Source: Acidobacteriota bacterium
GTDB lineage: Bacteria; Acidobacteriota; Vicinamibacteria; Vicinamibacterales; Vicinamibacteraceae
Length of the DNA stretch: 64,000 bases
Assembly: GCA_020845575.1 (NCBI GenBank)
Contig: JADLFL010000067.1
Coordinates: 1-64,000 of the forward strand
Direction: 5' to 3'
Shown one piece after another: positions 52,969 through 61,901 of this stretch. Within the stretch, counting starts at the first letter, position 1, and the number at the start of each line of letters is the position of its first letter. Position numbers and translations under genes: made by a program. Below the pieces are notes generated by a model. The model was given only the letters and a program-made list of their open reading frames with translations. It made no database searches and was not told where the DNA came from.

Positions 52969-53177
52969 GCAACTGGCCCGCCAGGAACGCACGGCGCGTT
53001 CTCACCGCGTTGATACGAAACGGCTGGGTCGAGAAACGCCGCTCGGGTTCCCACCGCACACTCGCTCGTCCGGATTGGCCAGACATCGTGTTCGCGTTTC
53101 ACGATGACGAGGAACTCGGCCTCAGGATGCTCGCCAGAATCAGCAAACAGACGCACTTGCGTCCCGAAGGCCTGTAG
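52965..53177 (+). CDS. hicA: HicA-like mRNA interferase toxin
   Basis: A 70-residue double-stranded-RNA-binding-like protein. The HicA core is present: RRVLTALIRNGWVEKRRSGSHRTL, with the catalytic His in SGSH, then a beta segment VFAFHDDEELG and a C-terminal helix LRMLARISKQ. It follows the antitoxin gene with a 4-nt overlap. It is expected to cleave mRNA when free. Antitoxin-first order is less usual for hicAB but known. Confidence 0.85.
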   Translation: MSNWPARNARRVLTALIRNGWVEKRRSGSHRTLARPDWPDIVFAFHDDEELGLRMLARISKQTHLRPEGL

Positions 53178-53199
53178 CCGCGGGGAACGGTCGGGCCCC

Positions 53200-53274
53200 G
53201 ACCGCGCCCTGTCTGGCATTCCCGGCATCGCACCGTGTTTCCAACCGGTTGCCGGTTGCCCATTGCCGGTTGCC
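53200..53274. repeat. Intergenic repeat unit, copy 1, with four GGTTGCC-type heptamers
   Basis: It contains CCGCGCCCTGTC, GCATTCCCGGCATCG and then GGTTGCC, GGTTGCC, CATTGCC, GGTTGCC (53247-53274). The same order of blocks reappears at 53776-53861, on the other side of the S4-domain gene. Confidence 0.75.
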
Positions 53275-53288
53275 GGTTACGATTCCCC

Positions 53289-53693
53289 GTGCCCGATCTG
53301 CTGATCTCCGACCGGCCCCTTCGTCTCGACGTGTGGCTCGATGTCGCCTGTCTCTGCAAGACGCGGTCGGAGGCGCAGCGGGCGATCAAGGGCGGCAAGG
53401 TCGAGGTCAACGGCGAGCGGCCCAAGCAGAACCGCGACATCAAGCCGGGCGACACCGTCACGCTGACGCGGCCGCTCGGGCGCAAACAGGTGGTCCGCGT
53501 GACCGGCACCTGCGAGCAGCACCTGCCCAAGGCCGACGCCAGGACCTTGCTCTACGAGGACATCACCCCGCCACCCACGCCCGAAGAACGCGCGTTCCTC
53601 CAGTTGCTGAAGGACACGCGCCCGAGGGGTCCCGCCGTGGCCCCGGACAAACGCGAACGGCGAGAGCTACGCCGCCTCAAAGGGCGGGAGTAG
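53289..53693 (+). CDS. S4-domain RNA-binding protein (Hsp15/HslR-like)
   Basis: A 134-residue protein starting with GTG at 53289. The S4 fold is clear: LRLDVWLDVACLCKTRSEAQRAI, GGKVEVNGERPKQNRDIKPGD and DTVTLTRPLGRKQVVRV. The tail is basic and Pro-rich (KRERRELRRLKGRE). Hsp15 relatives bind 50S subunits with stalled nascent chains, to help recycle them; this role is by family only. Direct repeats flank the gene on both sides, so it could have been duplicated or inserted with them. Confidence 0.82.
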   Translation: MPDLLISDRPLRLDVWLDVACLCKTRSEAQRAIKGGKVEVNGERPKQNRDIKPGDTVTLTRPLGRKQVVRVTGTCEQHLPKADARTLLYEDITPPPTPEERAFLQLLKDTRPRGPAVAPDKRERRELRRLKGRE

Positions 53694-53702
53694 GGGGACG
53701 GC

Positions 53703-53777
53703 CGGGCTCGGAGAGCCCTACCTTGTGCGGCGGTTGCCCTACCTGTGCGGCGGTAGGGAGGGTCGGCCCTCCGGGCC
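53703..53777. repeat. Degenerate copy of the window-start palindrome with an internal tandem unit
   Basis: CGGGCTCGGAGAGCC (53703-53717) matches positions 1-15. It is followed by two tandem units of TGTGCGGCGGT(TGCCCTACC) and a GGTAGGG arm, then GGTCGGCCCTCCGGGCC. The arms no longer pair perfectly. It belongs to the same dispersed family as 1-61 and 1839-1857. Confidence 0.65.
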
Positions 53778-53861
53778 CCACCGCGCCCCGTCCCGCATTC
53801 CCGGCATCGCGGCATTCCGGCATTTTCCCGACCGGTTGCCCGTTGCCGATTGCCGGTTGCC
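53776..53861. repeat. Intergenic repeat unit, copy 2, with four heptamers
   Basis: CCGCGCCCCGTC, GCATTCCCGGCATCG, GGCATTCC, then GGTTGCC, CGTTGCC, GATTGCC, GGTTGCC (53834-53861). It parallels copy 1 and ends 17 nt before the rpsT promoter. Confidence 0.75.
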
Positions 53862-53877
53862 GGTGTCTTTCCGCCGG

Positions 53878-53982
53878 TGCTATACTTCAGTGTTTCCACG
53901 GGTCGGGTGGCACGCGCGCCCGGCAGCCGTGGGCCCGTTCGGCGGGCCATGACACGCGCGTAGGCACAGTGGGAGTAGGTTC
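53878..53982 (+). promoter_or_regulatory. rpsT extended -10 promoter and structured 5' leader
   Basis: TGC (53878-53880) and TATACT (53881-53886) form an extended -10, identical to the hrcA one. The transcript would carry a leader of about 90 nt, containing GGCCCG-TTCGG-CGGGCC (near 53933-53949) and GCGCGC blocks, and a GGGAG ribosome site 8 nt before the TTG start. S20 is autoregulated through its leader in Escherichia coli; a similar role here is only inferred. Confidence 0.5.
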
Positions 53983-54249
53983 TTGGCAAATCACGAGTCG
54001 GCGCTGAAGGCGCACAAGCAGAGCGTCGCCAATCGCGATCGCAACCGGCAGGCGCGGACGCGTCTTCGCACGGCCCTGAAGACCATCCGCAAGGCCATCG
54101 TCGCCAACGACGCCGCTGGCGCCAAGGCCGGCCTCAGCGCCACCGTCTCGCTCATCGACAAGATGGCGAAGAAGGGCGTCATCCACGACAACGCCGCCTC
54201 GCGGTACAAGTCGCGGATCGCGAAGCGCCTCAACGGCCTCGCCGCGTAA
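53983..54249 (+). CDS. rpsT: 30S ribosomal protein S20
   Basis: The 88-residue basic three-helix protein binds 16S rRNA early in 30S assembly. It reads ANHESALKAHKQSVANRDRN, then KKGVIHDNAASRYKSRIAKR at the C-terminus, both typical of S20. It uses a TTG start, known to be common for rpsT and linked to its translational control. A GGGAG ribosome site lies 8 nt upstream. Confidence 0.97.
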   Translation: MANHESALKAHKQSVANRDRNRQARTRLRTALKTIRKAIVANDAAGAKAGLSATVSLIDKMAKKGVIHDNAASRYKSRIAKRLNGLAA

Positions 54250-54251
54250 GA

Positions 54252-54276
54252 CCGGGCAGGGGTTCTCCCTGCCCGG
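54252..54276 (+). terminator. Hairpin after rpsT
   Basis: CCGGGCAGGG (54252-54261) pairs perfectly with CCCTGCCCGG (54267-54276) around a 5-nt loop. It lies 3 nt after the rpsT stop and between convergent genes (holA ends at 54288). There is no U-run, but position and stem strength fit a terminator. Confidence 0.6.
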
Positions 54277-54287
54277 CCGTCCCCCGT

Positions 54288-55298
54288 CTACCTGCCTCGC
54301 CGGCTTCCAGCCGACGGTCGGCGACCGGGGCCACACAGCTCCACCACCAGCCGTTCCAGCACCACCTGCGGGTCGCGTCCGAGCTTGCTCGCGCCGTCGG
54401 CCCTGAACAGGGCCCGCACCGCTGCACCCACGCGATCGGGTGCGGCCTGCGCCATCCGCGTGCGGATCCACCATCCGAGCTGTCCAAGCATCTGGAAGGG
54501 CGACGACCCGTTGTCGACCATGAGCTGCACGTGCCGCAGCGCCGCCGGCGCGTCGCCTGACGCAATCGCGTTGGTCACGGCCCAGTCGTCGAACTGCTGC
54601 GCCGCGCCAACCACCAGGCGCACGTCCTGTTCGGTGACGGCTGGCGCGTCGCCCACGAACAGCACCAGCGTCTCGATATCTTTCCGTAAGCGAACGATAT
54701 CCGGTCCAGCACGTTCGACCAGCGCCGTGAGCCCCGCGGGATCGATGCGCTTGCCCGCCGCCTTGAACCGCTCGGCAGCAAACTGCATTGCGTCGCGCAG
54801 CGCCGCCTGGGCGCCGTTGAATCCCTCGGCAACGAATCCCTCGCACGTGACGGCCGTGGCACGCGCGTCGAGCGCCTTCCCCAGCTTCGTCGTGCGATTG
54901 ATGTCGGTGCCCACGAGCACGAGCACGTTCGACGGTTCGGGATTGGCGAGATAGCCTTCGAGTCCGCCGGGATCGGGCGCCGGTGCCTCGTCGCCGCTTG
55001 CCTCGTCATCGGCGTCTGCGGCTTTCCTGCGCCCCTTGAAGAGCCGCTCGACGTGCGCGAACACCACCACGCGCCGGTCGCCGAGCATCGGCAGCGTGCG
55101 CACCGCGCTCACCACATCATCGGGACGCGCGTCGCCGGCGGTGAAGCGCTCCACGTTGAAGCCGCGCAGGTCTTCCTCGACGAGTCCCGTGAGTGCGGCG
55201 ACGACCTCGTCCTTACCCACCTCGTCGTCGCCGATGACCAGATAGACGGGCGCGACGGTGCCGCGTGCGAGAGCGGCGGAGAGTTCACGCGACGTCAC
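54288..55298 (-). CDS. holA: DNA polymerase III subunit delta
   Basis: The delta subunit opens the sliding clamp in the clamp loader. GTG at 55298 (GGAG 8 nt upstream) gives a 336-residue protein. The AAA+ region covers VAPVYLVIGDDEVGKDEVVAAL, with the modified, non-ATP-binding P-loop of delta, FNVERFTAGDARPDDVVSAV and LPMLGDRRVVVFAHVERL. The C-terminal collar domain shows FDDWAVTNAIASGDAPAALR and LGQLGWWIRTRMAQ. It follows lptE after 19 nt, a widely conserved leuS-lptE-holA order. Confidence 0.9.
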   Translation of the reverse strand: MTSRELSAALARGTVAPVYLVIGDDEVGKDEVVAALTGLVEEDLRGFNVERFTAGDARPDDVVSAVRTLPMLGDRRVVVFAHVERLFKGRRKAADADDEASGDEAPAPDPGGLEGYLANPEPSNVLVLVGTDINRTTKLGKALDARATAVTCEGFVAEGFNGAQAALRDAMQFAAERFKAAGKRIDPAGLTALVERAGPDIVRLRKDIETLVLFVGDAPAVTEQDVRLVVGAAQQFDDWAVTNAIASGDAPAALRHVQLMVDNGSSPFQMLGQLGWWIRTRMAQAAPDRVGAAVRALFRADGASKLGRDPQVVLERLVVELCGPGRRPSAGSRRGR

Positions 55299-55317
55299 GC
55301 CAGCGCTCCAGTGGCGA

Positions 55318-55869
55318 TCAAAACGCCTCGAGGATCGACGAGACGGTGCGGCGCGCGACGGTATCGGCGACGCGGTCTGCCGCGGAGCGGTTCTGGCCGA
55401 GGAACGCCGACGGATCGAGGGCACCCTGCCCGGTCGTGAGGTCGTACTCGTCGACGATCTCCAGCGACGGGTTCTCCCAGATCAACTTGTTGGCCTTGAC
55501 GTCGCGGAACTCGATCTTCAGGTTCACGCGCAGGAGATACCGCGTGGCCTGCTGCTGCTCGTTGAAGCCGCTGGGTTCGAGGCTGAGTCCCGCCACGGTC
55601 CCATTGAGCACGGCATCGGCACCTTCGACCTGCGGCACCACCTGGTACCTGCCGCGACCGAGGAATTCGGTGCGCACGCGCTCGGTGAACTGCTGCTCGA
55701 TGTCGTATACCGACGTGTTGTTGGCGAACATCGGGATGCCGATCACGCGGATGTACGACGGCAGGAAGTTGCCGCGTCCAGCCAACGAATACCCGCACCC
55801 CGTCGTCGCCGCACCGGCAACTCCGAGGACGGCCCAGAGCAACGAACGCCGGCGTCGATCGACGGTCAT
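55318..55869 (-). CDS. lptE: LPS assembly lipoprotein LptE
   Basis: LptE plugs the LptD barrel that inserts LPS in the outer membrane. The 183-residue protein has a lipoprotein signal ([17 protein letters not shown], lipidated Cys about 25), then [41 protein letters not shown] and a C-terminal helix. ATG at 55869 overlaps the leuS stop (ATGA), the usual arrangement. lptD is not in this window. Confidence 0.9.
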   Translation of the reverse strand: MTVDRRRRSLLWAVLGVAGAATTGCGYSLAGRGNFLPSYIRVIGIPMFANNTSVYDIEQQFTERVRTEFLGRGRYQVVPQVEGADAVLNGTVAGLSLEPSGFNEQQQATRYLLRVNLKIEFRDVKANKLIWENPSLEIVDEYDLTTGQGALDPSAFLGQNRSAADRVADTVARRTVSSILEAF

Positions 55870-58445
55870 CGCACCACCACGCTCACCAGACGGCCCGTCG
55901 CGATGATGACCTTCACGATCGTCCTGCCCTCGGTATGCGCCTTGACACCGGGTTCCGCCAGTGCCGCCGCCTGCACCACATCGTCTGCCGCACCGGCGGG
56001 GACCGTGACACGCCCGCGCACCTTGCCGTTGACCTGCACCGGCATCTCGATCGCTTCCTCGCGCGCGACATCGGCGTCGCTCGCCGGCCACCCCGCCGCC
56101 ACGATCCCGCCGTCGTGCCCGAGCATCTCCCAGAGTTCCTCGGACATGTGCGGCGCGAAGGGCGACAGGAGACGCACGAGGGCTTCGACGGCCTCGCGCG
56201 CGGCAGCCAGCGTACTCGCAGGCACGTCCGGCGCCGACGGCAGGGCGTCGGTATCGGCCGCCGCTCGACGTCCGGGCTTGAACAGCCCCGTGGCGTCGCC
56301 GAACGCGTAGAGCTCGTTGACCAACTCCATCAGTCCCGAGATGGCGGTGTTGAGGTGCACGCGCGGATACAGATCCTCCGAGAGCCGCGCGACCGTCTGA
56401 TGCGCCTTGCGGCGTAGTGCGCGTTCGGGCGCCGAGAACCCGGCGATCTCGGACACGGCCGGCGCGGCAGCGAGGAACGGCGCCAGCGGCTCCACGAACC
56501 GCCACACGCGCGTGAGGAAGCGATAGCTCCCCTCGAGCCCCGTGTCGGTCCACTCGACTTCCTTCTCCGGCGGCGCCACGAACATCACGTAGAGACGCAG
56601 CGCGTCTGCCCCGTACTTCGCGATCATCTCGTCGGGATCGACGACGTTGCCCTTGGACTTGGACATGACCTGTCCGTCCTTGAGCACCATGCCCTGCGTG
56701 AGCAGACGCGTGAACGGCTCGTCGTGCGCCACCATGCCGAGATCGCGGAACACGCGCGCGAAGAAGCGCGAGTAGATCAGGTGCAGGATGGCGTGCTCCA
56801 CGCCGCCGCTGTAGAAGTCGACGGGGGCCCAGTAGTTGCACTTCGCCGGATCGAACGGCAGCGTGTCGTTCTTCGCGTCGGTGAACCTGTAGAAGTACCA
56901 GGACGAGTCGAAGAACGTGTCCATCGTGTCGGTTTCACGCCGCGCCTCCGCGCCGCACGCCGGACACACCACGTTCACGAACTCGGGCAGTTGCGCGAGC
57001 GGCGACTCCCCCTTTCCCGTGAACTCGACGATCTTCGGCAGCACCACGGGCAGCTGATCGTCGGGCACCGGCACCACGCCGCACGCCGGGCAGTGGATGA
57101 CGGGAATCGGCGTGCCCCAGTACCGCTGGCGCGACACGCCCCAGTCCTTGAGACGGTACTGGATGGTGCGCGTCCCGATCCCGCGCGCTTCCGCCGACGC
57201 GGCCATCTTCGCCCAGGCCTCGCGCGTCGGCAGGCCGCTGAATTCGTCGGACGCGACGCTCTCGCCGTCCTCCACGAACGCCTCGGTCATCGTTGCGCCG
57301 TCCGCCTCCGCCGAGGCTGCGGCGGACAGCTCGCCGACAGGCTTGACGACGACCCGCACCGGCAGGTCGTACTTCCGCGCGAACTCGAAATCGCGCACGT
57401 CGTGCGCGGGCACGGCCATGATCGCGCCGGTGCCGTAGCCGCCGAGCACGAAGTTGGCCACCCACACAGGCACCGTCTCGCCGGTGAAGGGATTGAGCAC
57501 GCGCCGGCCCGTGTCAAAGCCTTCCTTCTCCACCTCGCCCGACATCCGGCCCAGGCGATCCTGCTGCCTGAAGCGCTCGGCCTGGCGGCGGAAGCCCGCG
57601 GGATCGTGCGACTCGGCGGCGAACACTTCCACGAGCTCGTGCTCGGGCGCGATGAGGACGAACGTCGCGCCGAAGATCGTGTCGATGCGCGTCGTGAAGA
57701 CCTCGATGCCCGCGGCCGTGGCACGCCCCTCATCGTCGGCAATCGGGAACGTCGCCTGCACGCCCTCCGACTTCCCGATCCAGTTGCGCTGCATCGTCAG
57801 CACCTTCTCGGGCCAGTCGGGCAGGTTGTACGTGCCTTCGAGCAGCTCCTCGGCGTAGTGCGTGATGCGCAGGAACCACTGCTCCAGTTCGCGCGACGTG
57901 ACCTGCGAGCCGCAGCGCCAGCACGCGCCGTCGATCACCTGCTCGTTGGCCAGGACGGTGAGACAGCTCGGACACCAGTTGACGGTCGACCGGCGACGGT
58001 ACGCCAGATCGCGCTCCAGCATCCGGTTGAAGAGCCACTGGTTCCAGCGGTAGTAGTCCGGCAGGCAGGTCGCCAGCTCGCGTCCCCAGGCATAGCTGAT
58101 GCCGAGGCGCTGCAACTGGCCCTTCATGTACGCGATGTTGTCGAGGGTCCACTGCTCCGGGTGCAGGCCGTTCTTGATCGCGGCGTTCTCGGCGGGCAAC
58201 CCGAAGGCGTCCCACCCGAACGGATGGAGGACATTGGCCCCCTGCATGCGCTTCAGGCGCGCGACGACGTCGCCAATCATGTAGTTGCGGACGTGCCCCA
58301 CATGGGCCCGGCCCGACGGATAGGCGAACATCTCCAGGCAGTAGAACGCCGGCTTCGACGCGTCTTCAGCGACCTCGAAGGCCCCTGTCGCGGTCCAGCG
58401 TTCCTGCCACTTCTGCTCGATGGATTGCGGGGAATAGTCGGCCAC
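55866..58445 (-). CDS. leuS: Leucine--tRNA ligase
   Basis: The 859-residue class I synthetase charges tRNA-Leu. It starts with GTG at 58445. Motifs: [16 protein letters not shown] (HIGH), a CP1 editing domain (about 220-420, with the [12 protein letters not shown] and [13 protein letters not shown] segments), a zinc-type CPSC/CWRC region, and [16 protein letters not shown] (KMSKS). The anticodon domain and the C-terminal end are complete. A TATACT box lies 13 nt before the start. Confidence 0.98.
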   Translation of the reverse strand: MADYSPQSIEQKWQERWTATGAFEVAEDASKPAFYCLEMFAYPSGRAHVGHVRNYMIGDVVARLKRMQGANVLHPFGWDAFGLPAENAAIKNGLHPEQWTLDNIAYMKGQLQRLGISYAWGRELATCLPDYYRWNQWLFNRMLERDLAYRRRSTVNWCPSCLTVLANEQVIDGACWRCGSQVTSRELEQWFLRITHYAEELLEGTYNLPDWPEKVLTMQRNWIGKSEGVQATFPIADDEGRATAAGIEVFTTRIDTIFGATFVLIAPEHELVEVFAAESHDPAGFRRQAERFRQQDRLGRMSGEVEKEGFDTGRRVLNPFTGETVPVWVANFVLGGYGTGAIMAVPAHDVRDFEFARKYDLPVRVVVKPVGELSAAASAEADGATMTEAFVEDGESVASDEFSGLPTREAWAKMAASAEARGIGTRTIQYRLKDWGVSRQRYWGTPIPVIHCPACGVVPVPDDQLPVVLPKIVEFTGKGESPLAQLPEFVNVVCPACGAEARRETDTMDTFFDSSWYFYRFTDAKNDTLPFDPAKCNYWAPVDFYSGGVEHAILHLIYSRFFARVFRDLGMVAHDEPFTRLLTQGMVLKDGQVMSKSKGNVVDPDEMIAKYGADALRLYVMFVAPPEKEVEWTDTGLEGSYRFLTRVWRFVEPLAPFLAAAPAVSEIAGFSAPERALRRKAHQTVARLSEDLYPRVHLNTAISGLMELVNELYAFGDATGLFKPGRRAAADTDALPSAPDVPASTLAAAREAVEALVRLLSPFAPHMSEELWEMLGHDGGIVAAGWPASDADVAREEAIEMPVQVNGKVRGRVTVPAGAADDVVQAAALAEPGVKAHTEGRTIVKVIIATGRLVSVVVR

Positions 58446-58458
58446 GGTTCAGAGGGTC

Positions 58459-58464
58459 AGTATA
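58459..58464 (-). promoter_or_regulatory. TATACT -10 box for leuS-lptE-holA
   Basis: On the minus strand TATACT is followed after 13 nt by the leuS GTG, so the untranslated leader would be at most a few bases. A GGTTGCC heptamer array lies directly upstream. Confidence 0.5.
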
Positions 58465-58470
58465 ACTGTC

Positions 58471-58544
58471 GGCAACGGGCAACCGGCAACCGGCAACCGG
58501 GTGCACGCGGACGTTCGGCATTCGTCATTCGGCATTCGTCATTC
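58471..58544. repeat. Two adjacent heptamer arrays between divergent genes
   Basis: Four GGCAACS units (reverse GGTTGCC family; 58471-58498) and four alternating GGCATTC/GTCATTC units (58517-58544) lie between leuS and the GH2 gene. Both promoters flank the arrays, so the arrays occupy the place where upstream promoter elements would be. Confidence 0.9.
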
Positions 58545-58549
58545 CCGGC

Positions 58550-58555
58550 TATGCT
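58550..58555 (+). promoter_or_regulatory. TATGCT -10 box for the GH2 gene
   Basis: TATGCT ends 6 nt before the ATG at 58562, giving a predicted leaderless transcript. No -35 box is visible; the heptamer array occupies that position. Confidence 0.4.
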
Positions 58556-58561
58556 GAGCCC

Positions 58562-60382
58562 ATGCTCAGGACGTTTCGTGCAGTCAGCCTTGCGCTGCTG
58601 GTGGTCGGCGTGCCCGCGCTTGCGGCCGCGCAAGCGCCGTCGATTCCACGGCCCGAGTTCCCGAATCCGCAGTTCGAGCGAGCGGACTGGCTGAACCTGA
58701 ACGGTCCCTGGCGATTCGCGTTCGACGATGGGGATGCGGGCGTGCGGGAGCGGTGGTACGCGGGCGAACGGACGTTCGATCGGCAGATCGTGGTGCCGTT
58801 CGCGTTCGAGAGTCCGAAGAGCGGCATCGGTGATCGCACGTTCCATCCCGTCGTCTGGTATGCCCGCGACGTGGAGGTGCCGGCGGCGTGGAAGGGGCGG
58901 CGCGTGCTTCTCAAGTTCGGCGCCGTGGACTACCGCGCCACGGTCTGGCTGAACGGCCAGAAGCTCGGCGACCACGAAGGCGGCAGCACACCCTTCAGTT
59001 TCGACATCACCGACGTCGCGCGCGACGGCGCCAACAGGATCGTCCTCCGTGCCGAAGACCCTCCGACCGATCGCTTCATCCCGCGCGGCAAGCAGTACTG
59101 GAAGGAGAGGTCCGAAGGCATCTTCTACACGCGCACGACGGGCATCTGGCAGACGGTGTGGCTGGAGGCCGTGGGCGACAGCTACCTCACGCACGTCCGC
59201 ACGCATCCTGCGATGGATGGCGCCGTCCGCTTCGACGCGCGGATAGCGCGCGCCGGCGACGGCCAGATCCTGCGAGCCACCGTGCGGCGCGGCGATGTGG
59301 AAGTCGTGCGCGGCGAGGCCACCACCGAAGGCGGACGGGCATCGCTCGGCCTCACCGTCCACGATCCGGTGCGGTGGAACATCGGGCAGGGCAACCTGTA
59401 CGACGTCACGCTCGAACTGGTGCGCGGCACCACGGTGCTCGATCGCGTGCAGACCTACTACGGCTATCGGGAGATCGTTGTCGACGGACAGGCGCTGCAG
59501 TTCAACGGCCGCCGCGCCTATCTCAAGATGGTGCTCGACCAGGGCTACTGGCCCGAGTCGCTGCTGACGCCGCCGTCCGACGAGGCCATCCAGTACGACA
59601 TCAAGACGATGCAGGCGATGGGCTTCAACGGTGCGCGCAAGCACCAGAAGGTGGAGGATCCGCGGTTCCTGTACTGGGCGGACAGGCTCGGATTCCTCGT
59701 GTCCGGCGAGATGGCCAACGCCTACCTGTATGACGACCAGTACGTCGGCCGGTTCACGCGCGAGTGGCTCGAGGTACTGGAACGCGACATCAACCATCCG
59801 TCGATCGTGATGTGGATTCCGATCAACGAGAGCTGGGGCACGCCGAATCTGCGCGACGCGCGCCAGCAGGCGCACCTCAAGGCCAACTACATGCTCACGA
59901 AGTCGATCGACCAGACGCGCCTGGTCATCGAGAACGACGGATGGGAACACGTGGACACGACCGACGTGTTCGGCATCCACGACTACGCGCGCACGGGCGA
60001 GATGCTCGCGCAGAAGTACGCAGTGCTGGAGAAGCCCGACGCGCGCATCCCCGACAACAGCCGCGCCGCGCTGGTCCCGGGTTATGCGTACAACGGGTCG
60101 CCGATCTTCCTGTCTGAGTTCGGCGGCATCGCCTATCACGTCCCTGGCTCGCCCGCACCGGAGGGCGCGTGGGGCTATTCGGGCGTCGAGAAGACGCCGG
60201 AGTCAGCACTCGCCCGGTTGCGCGGCCTCTACGAGGGCATCGCGAAGGTGCCGCGCATCATCGGCATCTGTTACACGCAGTTGACCGACGTCGAGCAGGA
60301 GATCAACGGGCTCCTCACCTACGATCGCAAGCCGAAGTTCGACGTCGCCGCGATCAAGGCGCTCAATGACATGCTCAGGTGA
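58562..60382 (+). CDS. Exported glycoside hydrolase family 2 enzyme
   Basis: A 606-residue enzyme with a Sec signal (RAVSLALLVVGVPALAAAQ). A jelly-roll sugar-binding domain (WLNLNGPWRFAFDDGD, VWLNGQKLGDHEGG) and an immunoglobulin-like domain lead into a TIM barrel (about 300-606). The acid/base Glu is in MWIPINESWG and the nucleophile Glu in IFLSEFGGIAY. GH2 includes beta-galactosidases, glucuronidases and mannosidases; I cannot choose among them. The C-terminal domains of longer family members are absent. It overlaps the end of the convergent lnt gene by 8 nt. Confidence 0.9.
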   Translation: MLRTFRAVSLALLVVGVPALAAAQAPSIPRPEFPNPQFERADWLNLNGPWRFAFDDGDAGVRERWYAGERTFDRQIVVPFAFESPKSGIGDRTFHPVVWYARDVEVPAAWKGRRVLLKFGAVDYRATVWLNGQKLGDHEGGSTPFSFDITDVARDGANRIVLRAEDPPTDRFIPRGKQYWKERSEGIFYTRTTGIWQTVWLEAVGDSYLTHVRTHPAMDGAVRFDARIARAGDGQILRATVRRGDVEVVRGEATTEGGRASLGLTVHDPVRWNIGQGNLYDVTLELVRGTTVLDRVQTYYGYREIVVDGQALQFNGRRAYLKMVLDQGYWPESLLTPPSDEAIQYDIKTMQAMGFNGARKHQKVEDPRFLYWADRLGFLVSGEMANAYLYDDQYVGRFTREWLEVLERDINHPSIVMWIPINESWGTPNLRDARQQAHLKANYMLTKSIDQTRLVIENDGWEHVDTTDVFGIHDYARTGEMLAQKYAVLEKPDARIPDNSRAALVPGYAYNGSPIFLSEFGGIAYHVPGSPAPEGAWGYSGVEKTPESALARLRGLYEGIAKVPRIIGICYTQLTDVEQEINGLLTYDRKPKFDVAAIKALNDMLR

Positions 60383-61901
60383 GCCCGGCCCGCGCTCCAG
60401 CGACTCCCAGCGCCAGTAGAAGCACGGTGACCATCGTGCAGGCCCATGCCAGGGAATCGCCAATGCGGACGTACGGCGTGGTGCCGTCGAGCCAGCGGAC
60501 CTCGCCCGCCCACGTACCCGTTTCGAACAGCGGCGACTGCACGACGATGCGGCCGTAGGGATCGATGATGGCGCTGATGCCGGTGTTGGCCGAGCGCACG
60601 AGGTAGCGGCCCGTCTCGACGGCGCGGACGCGCGCCTGCTGGAAGTGCTGATGGGGCGCCGCAGACCAGCCGTACCACGCGTCGTTGGTGATCGTCGTGA
60701 GCAACTGGCTGCCCTCGCGTACGGCGCGTCGCGAGAGCCACGGGAACACGGCTTCGTAACACACGGCCACCGACAGCCGATGCTCGCCAATCGGCAGCAG
60801 CGTCACCTCGCGCCCGGCGCTGAAATCCGAGAATCCCTCGACGAGCGGCTCGGCGAAGAACAGCAGCGGCCGCACGGGGATGTATTCGCCGAACGGCACG
60901 AGCTGCATCTTGCGATACGAGCCGGCGATACGACCGGCGGCGTCCATCACCATCGCGGAGTTGTAGAACTCCTTCGGACCGATGACCTCGTCGGTGCCGA
61001 AGACGACGGGAATGCGGACGTCCGCGAGACCGTCGCGCATCGCGGCGGTGAGCGCGGCATCGCGACCGAAGACGAAGGGTGTCGACGACTCGGGCCAGAT
61101 CGCCAGATCGACGCCCTGCAGCGCGGCCTGACGCGTCAGCAGTAGATATCGCTGCAGAATCGTGTCGCGATGCGCGGGATCCCACTTCTCGTCCTGCGGG
61201 ATGTTGCCCTGTATGGCCGCCACACGCACGGCAGGCCCCTGAATCAGCGCCTCGCCCCGCACGCGCCACTGCCCCCATGCGGCCAGCAGCAGCGGCAACG
61301 TGACGAGCACCGCGGCACCAACGATGCGCGTGCGCGCCCGTCGCCGGTCCGGTACGAGCAACAGCGCCAGGGCTGCCGATGGGCACGCCACGAGACCCGA
61401 GAGTCCGTAAATCCCGACGAGGCTCGTCACCTGGAGCGGCGCGATCGCGTCGGCCTGGCTGTATCCGAGCAGCACCCACGGGAATCCCGTGAAGAGCGTG
61501 CCGCGCAGCCATTCGGTGCCCACCCAGAGCACCGGTGCCAGCGCGAGCGCGGGCAGGCCGCCACGCACCAGCGCTGTGGTCAGCGCGACACTGAACAGGG
61601 CCGGATAGATGGCAAGGTACGCGATGAGGAGCGCCGCGAGCGCCCAGGCGAGCACGGCGTTCAGCCCGCCGAAGATCGCCAGCACATCGGAGGTCCACGA
61701 CACGGTGCCGGCGAACGCGACAAGGCCGGCGGTGAGTCCGAGCAGGAACGGCCGCATCCCGCGCGGCGCGGGGCGGGTGGCCGAGCGTGCGACGGCCAGG
61801 CACAGCGGCGCCAGCGCAACCCATCCGAGGGGCGCCAGCGCCGGCTTGGGCATGCTGAGGGCGTACAGCACGCCCGACAGGATCGCTAGCGCGTAATCCA
61901 G
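60375..61901 (-). CDS. lnt: Apolipoprotein N-acyltransferase
   Basis: Lnt adds the third acyl chain to lipoproteins in the inner membrane. CTG at 61901 is proposed as start, because the GTG at 61871 would remove half of the first membrane helix (DYALAILSGVLYALSMPKP); no ATG, GTG or TTG lies between. This gives 508 residues and a 16-nt overlap with the SPOR gene. Six or more helices precede a nitrilase-type domain with the catalytic triad: Glu in AIWPESSTPF, Lys in YRKMQLVPFGEY and Cys in SVAVCYEAVFP. The C-terminal helix anchors the domain. Confidence 0.9.
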   Translation of the reverse strand: MDYALAILSGVLYALSMPKPALAPLGWVALAPLCLAVARSATRPAPRGMRPFLLGLTAGLVAFAGTVSWTSDVLAIFGGLNAVLAWALAALLIAYLAIYPALFSVALTTALVRGGLPALALAPVLWVGTEWLRGTLFTGFPWVLLGYSQADAIAPLQVTSLVGIYGLSGLVACPSAALALLLVPDRRRARTRIVGAAVLVTLPLLLAAWGQWRVRGEALIQGPAVRVAAIQGNIPQDEKWDPAHRDTILQRYLLLTRQAALQGVDLAIWPESSTPFVFGRDAALTAAMRDGLADVRIPVVFGTDEVIGPKEFYNSAMVMDAAGRIAGSYRKMQLVPFGEYIPVRPLLFFAEPLVEGFSDFSAGREVTLLPIGEHRLSVAVCYEAVFPWLSRRAVREGSQLLTTITNDAWYGWSAAPHQHFQQARVRAVETGRYLVRSANTGISAIIDPYGRIVVQSPLFETGTWAGEVRWLDGTTPYVRIGDSLAWACTMVTVLLLALGVAGARAGLT

